Origin: Variovorax paradoxus
GTDB lineage: Bacteria > Pseudomonadota > Gammaproteobacteria > Burkholderiales > Burkholderiaceae_C
DNA length: 64,000 bases
Reading direction: 5' to 3'
Assembly: GCF_000834655.1 (NCBI RefSeq)
Contig: NZ_JXQQ01000007.1
Coordinates: forward strand, 62,001 to 126,000
Positions 34,305 to 41,996 of the stretch are shown here, piece after piece; positions within the stretch are counted from its first letter, which is position 1, and the number at the start of each line of letters is the position of its first letter. The notes beneath the pieces are model-generated. The model searched no databases, was not told the origin of the DNA, and saw only the letters and a program-made list of their open reading frames with translations. The position numbers and the translations under genes were made by a program.

Positions 34305-36086
34305 ATGAGATTGCTCGACATACCCCTCACGTCTTCCTTGTCCCTTCATCCCGAGGCCGCGGCGCGCGTGCGCAACGGGGCGGAGGCCCTGCTCGATACG
34401 CTGGTCGAGTGCGGCGTCGACACGATCTTCGGCTACCCGGGCGGCGCGGCGCTGCCGCTGTACGACGCGCTGCACGGCGAGCCGCGGCTGCGCCATGTGC
34501 TGGTGCGTCACGAGCAGGCCGCGGTGCATGCGGCCGAGGGTTATGCGCGCAGCACGGGGCGCGTGGGCGTGGTGCTGGTCACCTCGGGGCCGGGGGTGGG
34601 CAACACGATCACGGGGCTCTTGGATGCGATGAGCGATTCGGTGCCGGTGCTGTGCATCAGCGGGCAGGTGGCCACGGCGGTGATCGGCACGCAGGCCTTC
34701 CAGGAGAGCGATGCACTGGGCATGTCGCGCTCGGTGACCAAGTGGAACCAGCAGGTGCGTGCGGCCGACGACGTGCCGGCGCTGGTGCGGCGCGCGCTCG
34801 AAATCGCATCGACGGGCCGGCCGGGGCCGGTGCTGCTCGACGTGCCGAAGGACATCCAGCTCATGCGCCTGGGCGGCGCACCTGCACCCCTGCGCCCGCT
34901 GCGCACGAGCAGGGCGGCGCTGCCGCCCAAGGCGATGCTGCAGCGCGCGGCCGACCTGCTTTCGACCGCGCGGCGCCCGGTGCTCTATGGCGGCGGCGGG
35001 CTCATCAACTCCGGGCCCGCGGCCTGCGAGGCCTTCACGCAGCTGGTGAACCGCCTGCACGCGCCCTGCACGCTGACGCTGATGGGGCTCGGTGCCTTCC
35101 CAGCGTCCGACCCGAAGTTCATCGGCATGCTCGGCATGCACGGCAACCTGGAAGCGAACCTCGCGATGCACGAGGCCGACCTGGTGGTGTGCGTCGGCGC
35201 GCGCTTCGACGACCGCGTGACCGGCAAGCTCGACGAGTTCTGCCCGCATGCGCGAAAGATCCATATCGACATCGACCCGACGAGCATCAACAAGGTCGTG
35301 CAGGTCGATGTGCCGATGGTGGGCGACTGCGCGGCGATCCTCGATGCGGTGCTGTCGCTGCTGCCCGCCGAGGGCTTTGCGCCCGAGCGGCTCGCGCCCT
35401 GGTGGGAGCGCATCGAGCGCTGGCGTGCGGCGGAATGCCTCAAGTTCGAGCCGCGCGCGGATGCGATCCTGCCGCAGCAGTTGATGACCTCGCTGCAGCG
35501 AACCATCGGCGGCAGCGGGCGCGATGCGATCGTCTCCACCGATGTGGGCCAGCACCAGATGTGGGCCGCGCAGTACCTGCGCTTCGACAGCCCTCGCCAT
35601 TGGCTCACATCGGGCGGCGCGGGCACGATGGGCTACGGCTTGCCCGCGGCCATCGGCGCGCAGGTCGGCCACCCCGATGCGCTGTGCGTGTGCGTGAGCG
35701 GCGATGCGTCGGTGCTTATGAACATCCAGGAGCTGTCGACCGCGGTGCAGCACCGCACGGCGGTGAAGCTCGTGCTCTGCAACAACGGCTACATGGGCAT
35801 GGTGCGGCAGTGGCAGGAGCTGAACCACGGCAACCGCCTGAGCCACAGCTGGAACGAGGCGCTGCCGGATTTCGTGGCGCTCGCCAAGGCCTTCGGGTGG
35901 GGGGCGCGCCGCGTGTCGGACCCGGCCGAGCTCGAAGCCGCGCTGGCCGAGTGCATGGCGAGCGAAGGGCCGTTCTTTCTGGACGTGCAGGTCGCGGCGC
36001 AGGAGAACTGCTTTCCGATGATGCCCTCGGGGCATGGACATCACCGGGTGATGCTGGCGAAGGACCGGTGGTACGAGGGGGCGTGA
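34305..36086 (+). CDS. Acetolactate-synthase-like thiamine-diphosphate enzyme
   Basis: This 593-residue protein has the three ThDP-enzyme domains. The PYR domain carries catalytic Glu70 in [18 protein letters not shown]. The central FAD/nucleotide domain has [11 protein letters not shown] and [12 protein letters not shown], diagnostic of acetohydroxyacid synthases. The PP domain holds the ThDP/Mg motif GDASVLMN...NN (Asp at about 467). It joins two pyruvates, or pyruvate and 2-ketobutyrate. No regulatory small subunit (IlvN/IlvH) is adjacent and the main ilvBNC operon is not here, so this is an orphan paralogue. The Lrp gene is divergent. Confidence 0.88.
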   Translation: MRLLDIPLTSSLSLHPEAAARVRNGAEALLDTLVECGVDTIFGYPGGAALPLYDALHGEPRLRHVLVRHEQAAVHAAEGYARSTGRVGVVLVTSGPGVGNTITGLLDAMSDSVPVLCISGQVATAVIGTQAFQESDALGMSRSVTKWNQQVRAADDVPALVRRALEIASTGRPGPVLLDVPKDIQLMRLGGAPAPLRPLRTSRAALPPKAMLQRAADLLSTARRPVLYGGGGLINSGPAACEAFTQLVNRLHAPCTLTLMGLGAFPASDPKFIGMLGMHGNLEANLAMHEADLVVCVGARFDDRVTGKLDEFCPHARKIHIDIDPTSINKVVQVDVPMVGDCAAILDAVLSLLPAEGFAPERLAPWWERIERWRAAECLKFEPRADAILPQQLMTSLQRTIGGSGRDAIVSTDVGQHQMWAAQYLRFDSPRHWLTSGGAGTMGYGLPAAIGAQVGHPDALCVCVSGDASVLMNIQELSTAVQHRTAVKLVLCNNGYMGMVRQWQELNHGNRLSHSWNEALPDFVALAKAFGWGARRVSDPAELEAALAECMASEGPFFLDVQVAAQENCFPMMPSGHGHHRVMLAKDRWYEGA

Positions 36087-36098
36087 TACCCGGCTTTT

Positions 36099-36214
36099 CT
36101 CCCTCCCCTTCCGGGGGAGGGCATGGGTGGGGGCAAGCGGCGTTCGATGGGGCGCTGCGATGAATTGAGCGCCGTCGTGCCCCCATCCCAACCTTCCCCC
36201 GGAAGGGGAAGGAG
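36099..36214. repeat. Long inverted-repeat intergenic element
   Basis: Two 37-base arms (36099-36135 and 36178-36214) pair with few mismatches around a 42-base centre. Each arm starts with a C/T-rich then G-rich block (CTCC-TCCCCTTCCGGGGG). It starts 12 bases after the stop of the ALS-like gene. Its form matches the G/C-rich intergenic palindromes common in betaproteobacteria and could act as a terminator or mRNA stabiliser. The remaining intergenic stretch to 36480 has no gene I can support. Confidence 0.7.
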
Positions 36215-36482
36215 CAAGAAGGGGGCGCGAGCTGTACACGCTCTGCAGCCGCACGTCGTTAGCCCGAATGGCATCGCGCTCCGCCCAATCGATCTCCTCT
36301 TCAACTCGCGGTACGTCGTCCTCGATCTGCCCGCGCTCGCGCGGCGCATCGATCGCGCGGATCGCGGTCGCACACGGCATCGGCCTCGCCCGGGTTCCGC
36401 CTCGATTGCGCGAAGCGCCGCGCCCAACATGGCGATGCAAGAGCTGACTGTCGGAAGGGATATCGGTAGTTCAGGACAGATA

Positions 36483-36502
36483 AGTACAGAATGATCTATA
36501 CT
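36483..36502. promoter_or_regulatory. Candidate TetR operator
   Basis: AGTACAGA-ATGA-TCTATACT is a 20-base near-palindrome (7 of 8 arm positions match). It ends eight bases before the ATG of the TetR gene, in an AT-rich patch of otherwise GC-rich DNA. Position and symmetry fit an autoregulatory TetR-type operator overlapping the promoter. No second copy was seen before the downstream SDR gene. Confidence 0.45.
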
Positions 36503-36510
36503 CCGCGACC

Positions 36511-37089
36511 ATGGCCCGACCCAAAGCATTCGACCGCGAAACCGCCCTGCAGGGGGCGATCCCCGTGTTCTCCGACCTCGGTTACGACGGCACCTCCACC
36601 GAGGTTTTGCTCAAGGCCATGGGCATCAGCCGCCAGAGCATGTACGACACCTTCGGCGACAAGCGAAAGCTCTACCTCGAAGCGCTGCAGTACTACGTGG
36701 CGGGCAGCGTGGCCGAGCAGATCCGCACGCTCAACGGCCCCGCCTCGGCGCTGAAGGGACTGGAGGCCATGCTGATGGCCATGGCCTGCAAGGCGAGCAC
36801 AGAAGCCGAGCCCGGTTGCCTGGGCATCGGGGCGGTTTGCGAGTTCGGCCGTTCGGATGCGGAGGTTTCGCTGCTCACCGATACGGCGGGCCGGACGCTG
36901 CTGTCAGCAATCGAGCGCCGCATCGCCGAGGCGAAGTCGGCGGGCGAGATCGACAAGGGCGTGGACATGCGGGATGCCGCGCAGTTCATGGCGGCCACGC
37001 TCTCAGCGCTCAAGATTTCGGCACGCGGTGGAGCGCCCGTCGAGACGCTGCGCGGTGTGGCACGGATGGCGCTGCGAAGCCTGGCCTAG
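36511..37089 (+). CDS. TetR/AcrR family transcriptional regulator
   Basis: This 192-residue protein has an N-terminal helix-turn-helix (residues about 9-55: DRETALQGAIPVFSDLGYDG, then MGISRQSMYDTFGDKRKLY) and a C-terminal ligand-binding domain. EPGCLGIGAVCEFGRSDAEV is typical of the branch that regulates nearby SDR or efflux genes. It lies 93 bases upstream of an SDR gene on the same strand, separated by a terminator. Confidence 0.92.
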   Translation: MARPKAFDRETALQGAIPVFSDLGYDGTSTEVLLKAMGISRQSMYDTFGDKRKLYLEALQYYVAGSVAEQIRTLNGPASALKGLEAMLMAMACKASTEAEPGCLGIGAVCEFGRSDAEVSLLTDTAGRTLLSAIERRIAEAKSAGEIDKGVDMRDAAQFMAATLSALKISARGGAPVETLRGVARMALRSLA

Positions 37090-37112
37090 CGGGTTCGTGG
37101 AAGTAAACAGGC

Positions 37113-37135
37113 GCGCCCTTGCGGGCGCATTTTTT
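37113..37135 (+). terminator. Rho-independent terminator after TetR gene
   Basis: GCGCCC-TTGC-GGGCGC stem-loop (37113-37128) is followed by ATTTTTT. It is 24 bases after the TetR stop. It implies that the SDR gene downstream has its own promoter. Confidence 0.8.
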
Positions 37136-37146
37136 GGCTCTATTCT

Positions 37147-37160
37147 GGATCGATCGATCC
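37147..37160. promoter_or_regulatory. Perfect palindrome before SDR gene
   Basis: GGATCGATCGATCC is a 14-base perfect palindrome, 22 bases before the SDR start and just upstream of its AAAAAGGAAG ribosome-binding region. It may be an operator. It does not match the near-palindrome before the TetR gene, so a shared regulator is not demonstrated. Confidence 0.3.
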
Positions 37161-37182
37161 GTTAAAAAGGAAGATTTTCATC

Positions 37183-37923
37183 ATGTCCAAAACACTCGAA
37201 GGCAAGGTCGCATTGGTCACGGGCGGCTCGCGCGGCATCGGCGCGGCCATCGTGCGCCGGCTTGCGAACGACGGCGCGGCCGTCGCGTTCACCTACGCCG
37301 CCTCGGACGAAAAGGCCAAGGCGCGTGCGGGCGAGATCGAAGCGCAAGGCGGCAAGGCGCTGGCCATCAAGGCCGACAGCGCCGACGCGGCGGCCGTGCA
37401 GCAGGCGGTGGCGCAAGCGGCCGAGGCGTTCGGGCGGCTCGACATCCTTGTCAACAGCGCCGGCATCCTGATTGCAGGCATGGTCGATGCGTATGACCTC
37501 GCCGATTTCGACCGCATGGTGGCCGTCAATGTGCGCGCGGTGTTCGTCGCCACGCAGGCTGCCGTGCCGCACATGCGCGAGGGCGGGCGCGTCATCACCA
37601 TCGGCAGCGTGACGGCGGATCGCAGTGGGTTCGCGGGTTCGTCGGTCTACAGCATGACCAAGGGGGCGGTGGCTTCGCTCTCGCGAGGCCTGGCCCGCGA
37701 CCTCGGCCCGCGCGGCATCACGGTGAACGTGGTGCAGCCCGGACCGACGGCGACCGACATGTCGCCCGAGGAGGTGATCGGCGAACGCATGGGCGCGCTG
37801 ATGGCGCTCGGGCGCATGGGAAAAGACGGCGAGATCGCAAGCGTGGTGGGATTTCTCGCCGGGCCCGATGCGAAGTTCGTGACGGGCGCGGCACTCACCG
37901 CGGACGGTGGGTACCTCGCCTGA
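37183..37923 (+). CDS. Short-chain dehydrogenase/reductase (SDR)
   Basis: This 246-residue classical SDR has the NAD(P)-binding motif TGGSRGIGAAI (residues 13-23) with the Arg typical of NADP preference, NSAG at about 91-94, the Ser-Tyr-Lys catalytic set (IGSVTADRSG...VYSMTKGA) and PGPTATDM. It is close in form to 3-oxoacyl-ACP reductase-like oxidoreductases of unknown substrate. It is the likely partner of the upstream TetR regulator. Strong AAAAAGGAAG precedes the ATG. Confidence 0.93.
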   Translation: MSKTLEGKVALVTGGSRGIGAAIVRRLANDGAAVAFTYAASDEKAKARAGEIEAQGGKALAIKADSADAAAVQQAVAQAAEAFGRLDILVNSAGILIAGMVDAYDLADFDRMVAVNVRAVFVATQAAVPHMREGGRVITIGSVTADRSGFAGSSVYSMTKGAVASLSRGLARDLGPRGITVNVVQPGPTATDMSPEEVIGERMGALMALGRMGKDGEIASVVGFLAGPDAKFVTGAALTADGGYLA

Positions 37924-37947
37924 AGCCGCATCGGGCGATCGAGCCGA

Positions 37948-38961
37948 TCAGGACTTGATGAACGCCAGCAGGTCGGCGTTGAACTTGTCCTTGTGCGTGT
38001 CGGTCAGGCCATGCGGCGCGCCGGGGTAGACGATGAGCTTGTTGTTCTTCACCAGCTTGGCCGAGGCCAGGCCCGCGGCGCCGATCGGCACGATCTGGTC
38101 GTCGTCGCCGTGGACGATGAGCGTGGGCACGTCGAACTTCTTCAGGTCTTCGGTGAAGTCGGTTTCCGAGAACGCCTTGATCGAGTCGTAGGTGTTCTTG
38201 TGGCCGCCGATCATGCCCTGCGCCCACCACGAATCGATGAGGCCCTGCGACACCTTGGCGCCCGGACGGTTGAAGCCGAAGAAGGGGCCAGAGGGCACGT
38301 CCTTGTAGAACTGCGAACGGTTCGCCAGTTGCGCGGCGCGCAGGCCGTCGAACACTTCGATCGGCAGGCCGCCGGGGTTGGCCGCGGTCTTGAGCATGAG
38401 CGGCGGCACGGCCGAGATGAGGGCCGCCTTGGCCACGCGCTTGGTGCCGTGACGGCCGATGTAGCGCGCCACTTCGCCGCCGCCGGTGGAGAAGCCGACC
38501 AGCACGACGTTCTTCAGGTCCAGCGTCTCGATGACGGTGGCCAGGTCGTCGGCGTAGGTGTCCATGTCGTTGCCGTTCCAGGGCTGGCTGGAGCGGCCGT
38601 GGCCGCGGCGGTCGTGCGCGACGGTGCGATAGCCCAGCGAAGCCAGGAACAGCATCTGCGATTCCCAGCTGTCGGAATTGAGCGGCCAGCCGTGGCTGAA
38701 CACGATGGGCTGGCCGGTGCTGGGACCCCAGTCCTTGAAGTAGAGCTGGGTGCCGTCCTTGGTGACGATGGTGTTGCTCATGACTTGCTTTCCTTTTGAA
38801 GAGGCGTGGACCGCGCCGTGCTTCGGCGCGGCGGTGGAAGCGGCGGATGCCGCGGTGGAGAAGCCGGTGCCCGCGAGGGCGCCGGCTGCGATGGAGGCGC
38901 TGCCGAGCAGAAGGCTGCGGCGTGTTGGCGTAGCGGTCAAGTGATTTGCGTGTGCAGGCAT
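37948..38961 (-). CDS. Tat-exported alpha/beta hydrolase, non-heme haloperoxidase/perhydrolase type
   Basis: This 337-residue protein has a twin-arginine leader ([20 protein letters not shown], probable cleavage near ASAA). A haloperoxidase-like hydrolase follows: [14 protein letters not shown] oxyanion region, [13 protein letters not shown], the nucleophile elbow [12 protein letters not shown], the acid in GDDDQIVP and the His in APHGLTDT. These cofactor-free enzymes hydrolyse esters and can make peracids from H2O2. An internal ATG at 38781 (MSNTIV), with AAGGAAAG seven bases upstream, could give a leaderless 277-residue cytoplasmic form of classic family length. It lies downstream of an OhrR-type MarR gene and shares its palindrome. 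Confidence 0.88.
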   Translation of the reverse strand: MPAHANHLTATPTRRSLLLGSASIAAGALAGTGFSTAASAASTAAPKHGAVHASSKGKQVMSNTIVTKDGTQLYFKDWGPSTGQPIVFSHGWPLNSDSWESQMLFLASLGYRTVAHDRRGHGRSSQPWNGNDMDTYADDLATVIETLDLKNVVLVGFSTGGGEVARYIGRHGTKRVAKAALISAVPPLMLKTAANPGGLPIEVFDGLRAAQLANRSQFYKDVPSGPFFGFNRPGAKVSQGLIDSWWAQGMIGGHKNTYDSIKAFSETDFTEDLKKFDVPTLIVHGDDDQIVPIGAAGLASAKLVKNNKLIVYPGAPHGLTDTHKDKFNADLLAFIKS

Positions 38962-39021
38962 GGTGCGTTCTTTCGATGACGGGGTGGAGATGGCAGAAAG
39001 GAATTCGTATCGCATGGACTA

Positions 39022-39037
39022 ATATCGCATGCGATAT
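39022..39037. promoter_or_regulatory. Candidate MarR/OhrR operator upstream of hydrolase
   Basis: ATATCGCATGCGATAT is a perfect 16-base palindrome, 61 bases upstream of the hydrolase start, between it and the MarR gene. Its 12-base core ATCGCATGCGAT is identical to the core of the palindrome upstream of the MarR gene itself. A partial copy (TATCGCATG) lies at 39009-39017. Confidence 0.75.
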
Positions 39038-39077
39038 AAAAGGCATGAAAAAACAGGAAGGCGGATGCAACGGGCCA

Positions 39078-39554
39078 TCACGCGTACCTGTCGAGGTTCG
39101 AGCGCAGGGCGAGCAGTTCGTCGCGCAGCTTGCCGATTTCGCCGGGCTCCAGTGCCATCGCTTCGGCCACGCAGGCGGGCAGGGCGCGCGCCTTCTTGTG
39201 CAGCGCGCGGCCCTCGGTGGTGAGGGACACGATCACCTGGCGCTCGTCGGATGCGGAGCGCACGCGCTGGATGAGGCCGCGTGTCTCGAGCCGCTTGAGC
39301 AAGGGGGTGAGGGTGGTGGTTTCGAGCGAGAGACGGCCGCAGATCTCGGAGACGTTGATGCCGTCCTTCTCCCACAGCACCAGCATGACGAGGTATTGCA
39401 GGTAGGTGAGGTCCAGGTCGTGCAGCAGGCCGCGGTACACCTTGTTGAGGCTGAGCATCGTCGAGTAGACCGCGAAGCACAGCTGCTCGTCGAGCGCCAG
39501 CGGATTGGTCCTGGCGGCTTCGACGGGTGGGGCGGCGGGGCGCTTGGAAGGCAT
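39078..39554 (-). CDS. MarR family regulator, OhrR type
   Basis: This 158-residue protein carries the OhrR signature: LCFAVYS with the peroxide-sensing Cys26, LTYLQYLVMLVLWEKDGINVSE, and the winged helix LETTTLTPLLKRLETRGLIQR with RSASDERQVIVSLTTEGRAL. OhrR proteins repress organic-peroxide defence genes until that Cys is oxidised. No ohr gene is visible; the neighbour is the Tat hydrolase. The MPSKRP start is adjacent to a palindromic operator. The start is inferred; upstream in-frame extension to 39677 crosses that operator and is rejected. Confidence 0.9.
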   Translation of the reverse strand: MPSKRPAAPPVEAARTNPLALDEQLCFAVYSTMLSLNKVYRGLLHDLDLTYLQYLVMLVLWEKDGINVSEICGRLSLETTTLTPLLKRLETRGLIQRVRSASDERQVIVSLTTEGRALHKKARALPACVAEAMALEPGEIGKLRDELLALRSNLDRYA

Positions 39555-39566
39555 GGGCCGGATATT

Positions 39567-39582
39567 AGATCGCATGCGATCT
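39567..39582. promoter_or_regulatory. Candidate autoregulatory MarR/OhrR operator
   Basis: AGATCGCATGCGATCT is a perfect 16-base palindrome, 12 bases upstream of the MarR gene start. It shares the core ATCGCATGCGAT with the site at 39022-39037. The pairing of two sites in one two-gene locus is typical of MarR autoregulation plus control of the linked gene. Confidence 0.75.
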
Positions 39583-39619
39583 AGTTGCAAGCGATATTTA
39601 CCGATGCCACGCAGGCTGC

Positions 39620-40594
39620 TCAACCCGGCGATCTGCGGTAAGCGCCCGGCGGCGTGCCGAAATGGCTCCTGAAGCAACGGCTGAAGTGGCTCGCATCGCC
39701 GAAGCCGTTGCGGTAGGCGATTTCCGAAACGCTCAGGTGATCGAGCCTTCGGTTCGAGAGTTCTTCCTTCGCCCGTTCGAGCCGGCGGTTCTTCAGGTAG
39801 GTGCCGTACTGCGTGCGCTGCATCTCGAAGAGCCGGTGCGTGAGCCGCTTCGAAATGCCGAGCTCCTTCGCGATTGCATCGACCGACAGTTCTGCATCAC
39901 CAAGGTGCGCCTCGATGCAGGCCACGAGCCTTTGCCAACGGTCGCGCTCGAGGCGCTTGCCTTCGGCGGTTTCGTCGTCGACCGACTCGCAATACGTCGC
40001 CGCCAGCAGCGAGACGAAGGACTGTTCCGAGAAATACGCGAGCGCCGGCGAGCCCTGCACCGGGCCGGGGAACACATGGCCCATGTGCGTGCGCGCGGCT
40101 GCGGCCAGTTGCGAATCGGCATGCGAAATGGAAGGCACGAAGCGCTCGTGCAGGTCCGCATGGATGCCGAAGAAGCGCGCGGCCGGCACGCGCAGCACTA
40201 CCAGCTTGCCGGGTGCGGTGAGCGTGCAGACGGAAGGCAACCGCGTGGTGCGGAAAGTGATGTCGCCCTGGCGGAACGGAATCCGCCGGCCGCCCTGGTC
40301 GATGGTGCCTTCGCCCTCGAGGGCGATCATGGCCAGCACGTCGCCCGAGCCGCTGGGCGAAGCGAGCGCGGTGTCGTGGCGCACCGCGAGCGGCGTCGAA
40401 GTGAAGCTGATCGCCAGGCCACCGCCCACGAGGCGGCAGGCTTCCAGGCTCATGCGCGGGTTGCTGTCCTGCACGCTGAGCTCGCCGGGGTAGACCAGCG
40501 AATCGAGCGCGCTGGAGTAGCCCTGCACGTCGCCCGGATAGAACGGGCGGAAGCGGGGCGCAAAGCTCAGTTCGGATGCGGTGTCGTGGTGCAT
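39620..40594 (-). CDS. AraC family transcriptional regulator
   Basis: This 324-residue protein has an N-terminal AraC-binding-like domain (FRPFYPGDVQGYSSALDSLV and GEGTIDQGGRRIPFRQGDI cupin-type region). Two C-terminal helix-turn-helix motifs are present: LSVDAIAKELGISKRLTHRLF, and VSEIAYRNGFGDASHFSRCF followed by FGTPPGAYRR. It resembles FeaR/OruR-type regulators with the AraC_binding_2 domain. It is divergent from a thioesterase gene across 127 bases. Confidence 0.92.
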   Translation of the reverse strand: MHHDTASELSFAPRFRPFYPGDVQGYSSALDSLVYPGELSVQDSNPRMSLEACRLVGGGLAISFTSTPLAVRHDTALASPSGSGDVLAMIALEGEGTIDQGGRRIPFRQGDITFRTTRLPSVCTLTAPGKLVVLRVPAARFFGIHADLHERFVPSISHADSQLAAAARTHMGHVFPGPVQGSPALAYFSEQSFVSLLAATYCESVDDETAEGKRLERDRWQRLVACIEAHLGDAELSVDAIAKELGISKRLTHRLFEMQRTQYGTYLKNRRLERAKEELSNRRLDHLSVSEIAYRNGFGDASHFSRCFRSHFGTPPGAYRRSPG

Positions 40595-40721
40595 GGTGGG
40601 GCTCCTGCGGTTGGCCCGCACGCTTCGTGCCAAGCGACCGCAGTCTAGGTCTCGGCCCGGCTCGCAACGATCGAGACTTTCCACTAGGCTGTGGCACCCA
40701 GGCAGATACGAGGAGGCACCG

Positions 40722-41132
40722 ATGGCTGAAATTGCCGACATCCAGAAGCTGTTCGCCGGAATCTTTCCCGGCCTCATGGGCATCCGCATCACGGTGCTGG
40801 AGCCCGACCGCGTGGTGGCGGAAATGGAGGTGCGGCAAGACCTCTGCACGGCCGGCGGCATCCTGCACGGCGGTGCCTCGATGGCGTTTGCCGATACGCT
40901 GGGCGCGGTCGGCACGCTCGTGAACCTCTCGGGCGGCAAGCGCACCACGACCACCGATTCGAGCACCAAGTTCATCGCCGGTGCGCGCCTGGGCAGCACG
41001 GTGACGGGCACCTGCGTGGCGCTGCACCGCGGGCGCACCACGATGGTCTGGCAGACCGCGATCACGAACGCGGAGGGCAAGCTCTGCAGCGTCGTCACGC
41101 AGACGCAGCTGGTGCTCGATCCGGCGCCATAG
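40722..41132 (+). CDS. PaaI-type hotdog thioesterase
   Basis: This 136-residue protein has the hotdog-fold signature HGGASMAFADTLGAVGT with the catalytic Asp, followed by TTTTDSSTKFIAGARLGSTVTGTCV and a terminal SVVTQTQLVLD. It probably hydrolyses aromatic or short acyl-CoA thioesters as a tetramer in the cytoplasm. A strong AGGAGG lies seven bases before the ATG. It is divergent from the AraC gene, its likely regulator. Confidence 0.9.
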   Translation: MAEIADIQKLFAGIFPGLMGIRITVLEPDRVVAEMEVRQDLCTAGGILHGGASMAFADTLGAVGTLVNLSGGKRTTTTDSSTKFIAGARLGSTVTGTCVALHRGRTTMVWQTAITNAEGKLCSVVTQTQLVLDPAP

Positions 41133-41246
41133 CTCTCTTCTGTTCTGGTTGGCACGCCGGGTCAATCCGCGTGCGCTCACGCGCAAGAGCAAAACGCGCC
41201 TTGCTTCTTACATTGACCGCCACCGTCAATGCACAGGAGCCACCGC

Positions 41247-41996
41247 GTGAGCGATACGAGCACAACAACCCACGACGCACCGTCTTTCGACGGACTCAGC
41301 TACGGCAATTGGAGCGAGGCCGAGAAGCTCGCGCTCAGCTGCCGCATCCTTGCGAAGGAAGGGCATTCCGAAACGCTGGCCGGGCAGGTCACCGTGCGGC
41401 AGGCCGACGGCACCTTTCTCACGACGCCGCTCGCGCATGCCTTCGGCGAGATCCTCCCGCAATCGGTGATGCGCATCGACGATTCGCTGCGCGTGCTCGA
41501 AGGCCGTGGCGTGCCCAACCCGGCGGTGCGCTTTCACCTCTGGGTCTACAGGCGAAGGCCCGACGTGAACTGCGTGATGCACACGCATCCGCCGTATGTG
41601 TCAGCCCTGTCGATGACGGGCGAGCCGCTGCAGATCGCGCACATGGACGCCACGCCGTTCTTCGACGACTGCGCCTTCCTCGCGGAATGGCCCGGTCTGC
41701 CGATTGCCGACGTGGAGGGCGAGATCATCTCCGCCGCGCTGGGCCAGAAACGCTGCGTGCTGCTCGCCAACCACGGCTTTCTGGCGGCGACGCAGAGCAT
41801 CGAGGAATCTCTCTACATGTCGGTGCTCATCGAGCGTGCGGCGCGCAACCAGCTGATCGCTCAGTCGGCCTATGGGCGGCTCAAGCTGGTGGACCCGGCG
41901 CTCGCGAAGGAGTCGCACGACTTCCTGCTGCAGCGAAGCATCGTCAACGCGAGCTTCGCGATGTTCGCGCGGCAGATCACGGGGGAACAGCCATGA
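41247..41996 (+). CDS. Class II aldolase/adducin family protein
   Basis: This protein is 249 residues from GTG at 41247, chosen because AGGAG lies at 41235-41239; an ATG six codons earlier lacks that spacing. Zn ligands are visible in VMHTHPPYVSAL (two His) and LLANHGFLAATQS (third His), and ETLAGQVTVRQ is the substrate/phosphate loop seen in this fold. Members include fuculose-phosphate aldolase and decarboxylases. The ATGA overlap with the MFS gene indicates an operon, so the substrate may be what that transporter imports. Confidence 0.88.
   Translation: MSDTSTTTHDAPSFDGLSYGNWSEAEKLALSCRILAKEGHSETLAGQVTVRQADGTFLTTPLAHAFGEILPQSVMRIDDSLRVLEGRGVPNPAVRFHLWVYRRRPDVNCVMHTHPPYVSALSMTGEPLQIAHMDATPFFDDCAFLAEWPGLPIADVEGEIISAALGQKRCVLLANHGFLAATQSIEESLYMSVLIERAARNQLIAQSAYGRLKLVDPALAKESHDFLLQRSIVNASFAMFARQITGEQP

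Noticed and set aside
36041..36529. Minus-strand frame covering the inverted repeat and TetR promoter
   Set aside because: Most of its sequence is the repeat element; no family, no ribosome-binding site, and it would cross the TetR promoter.
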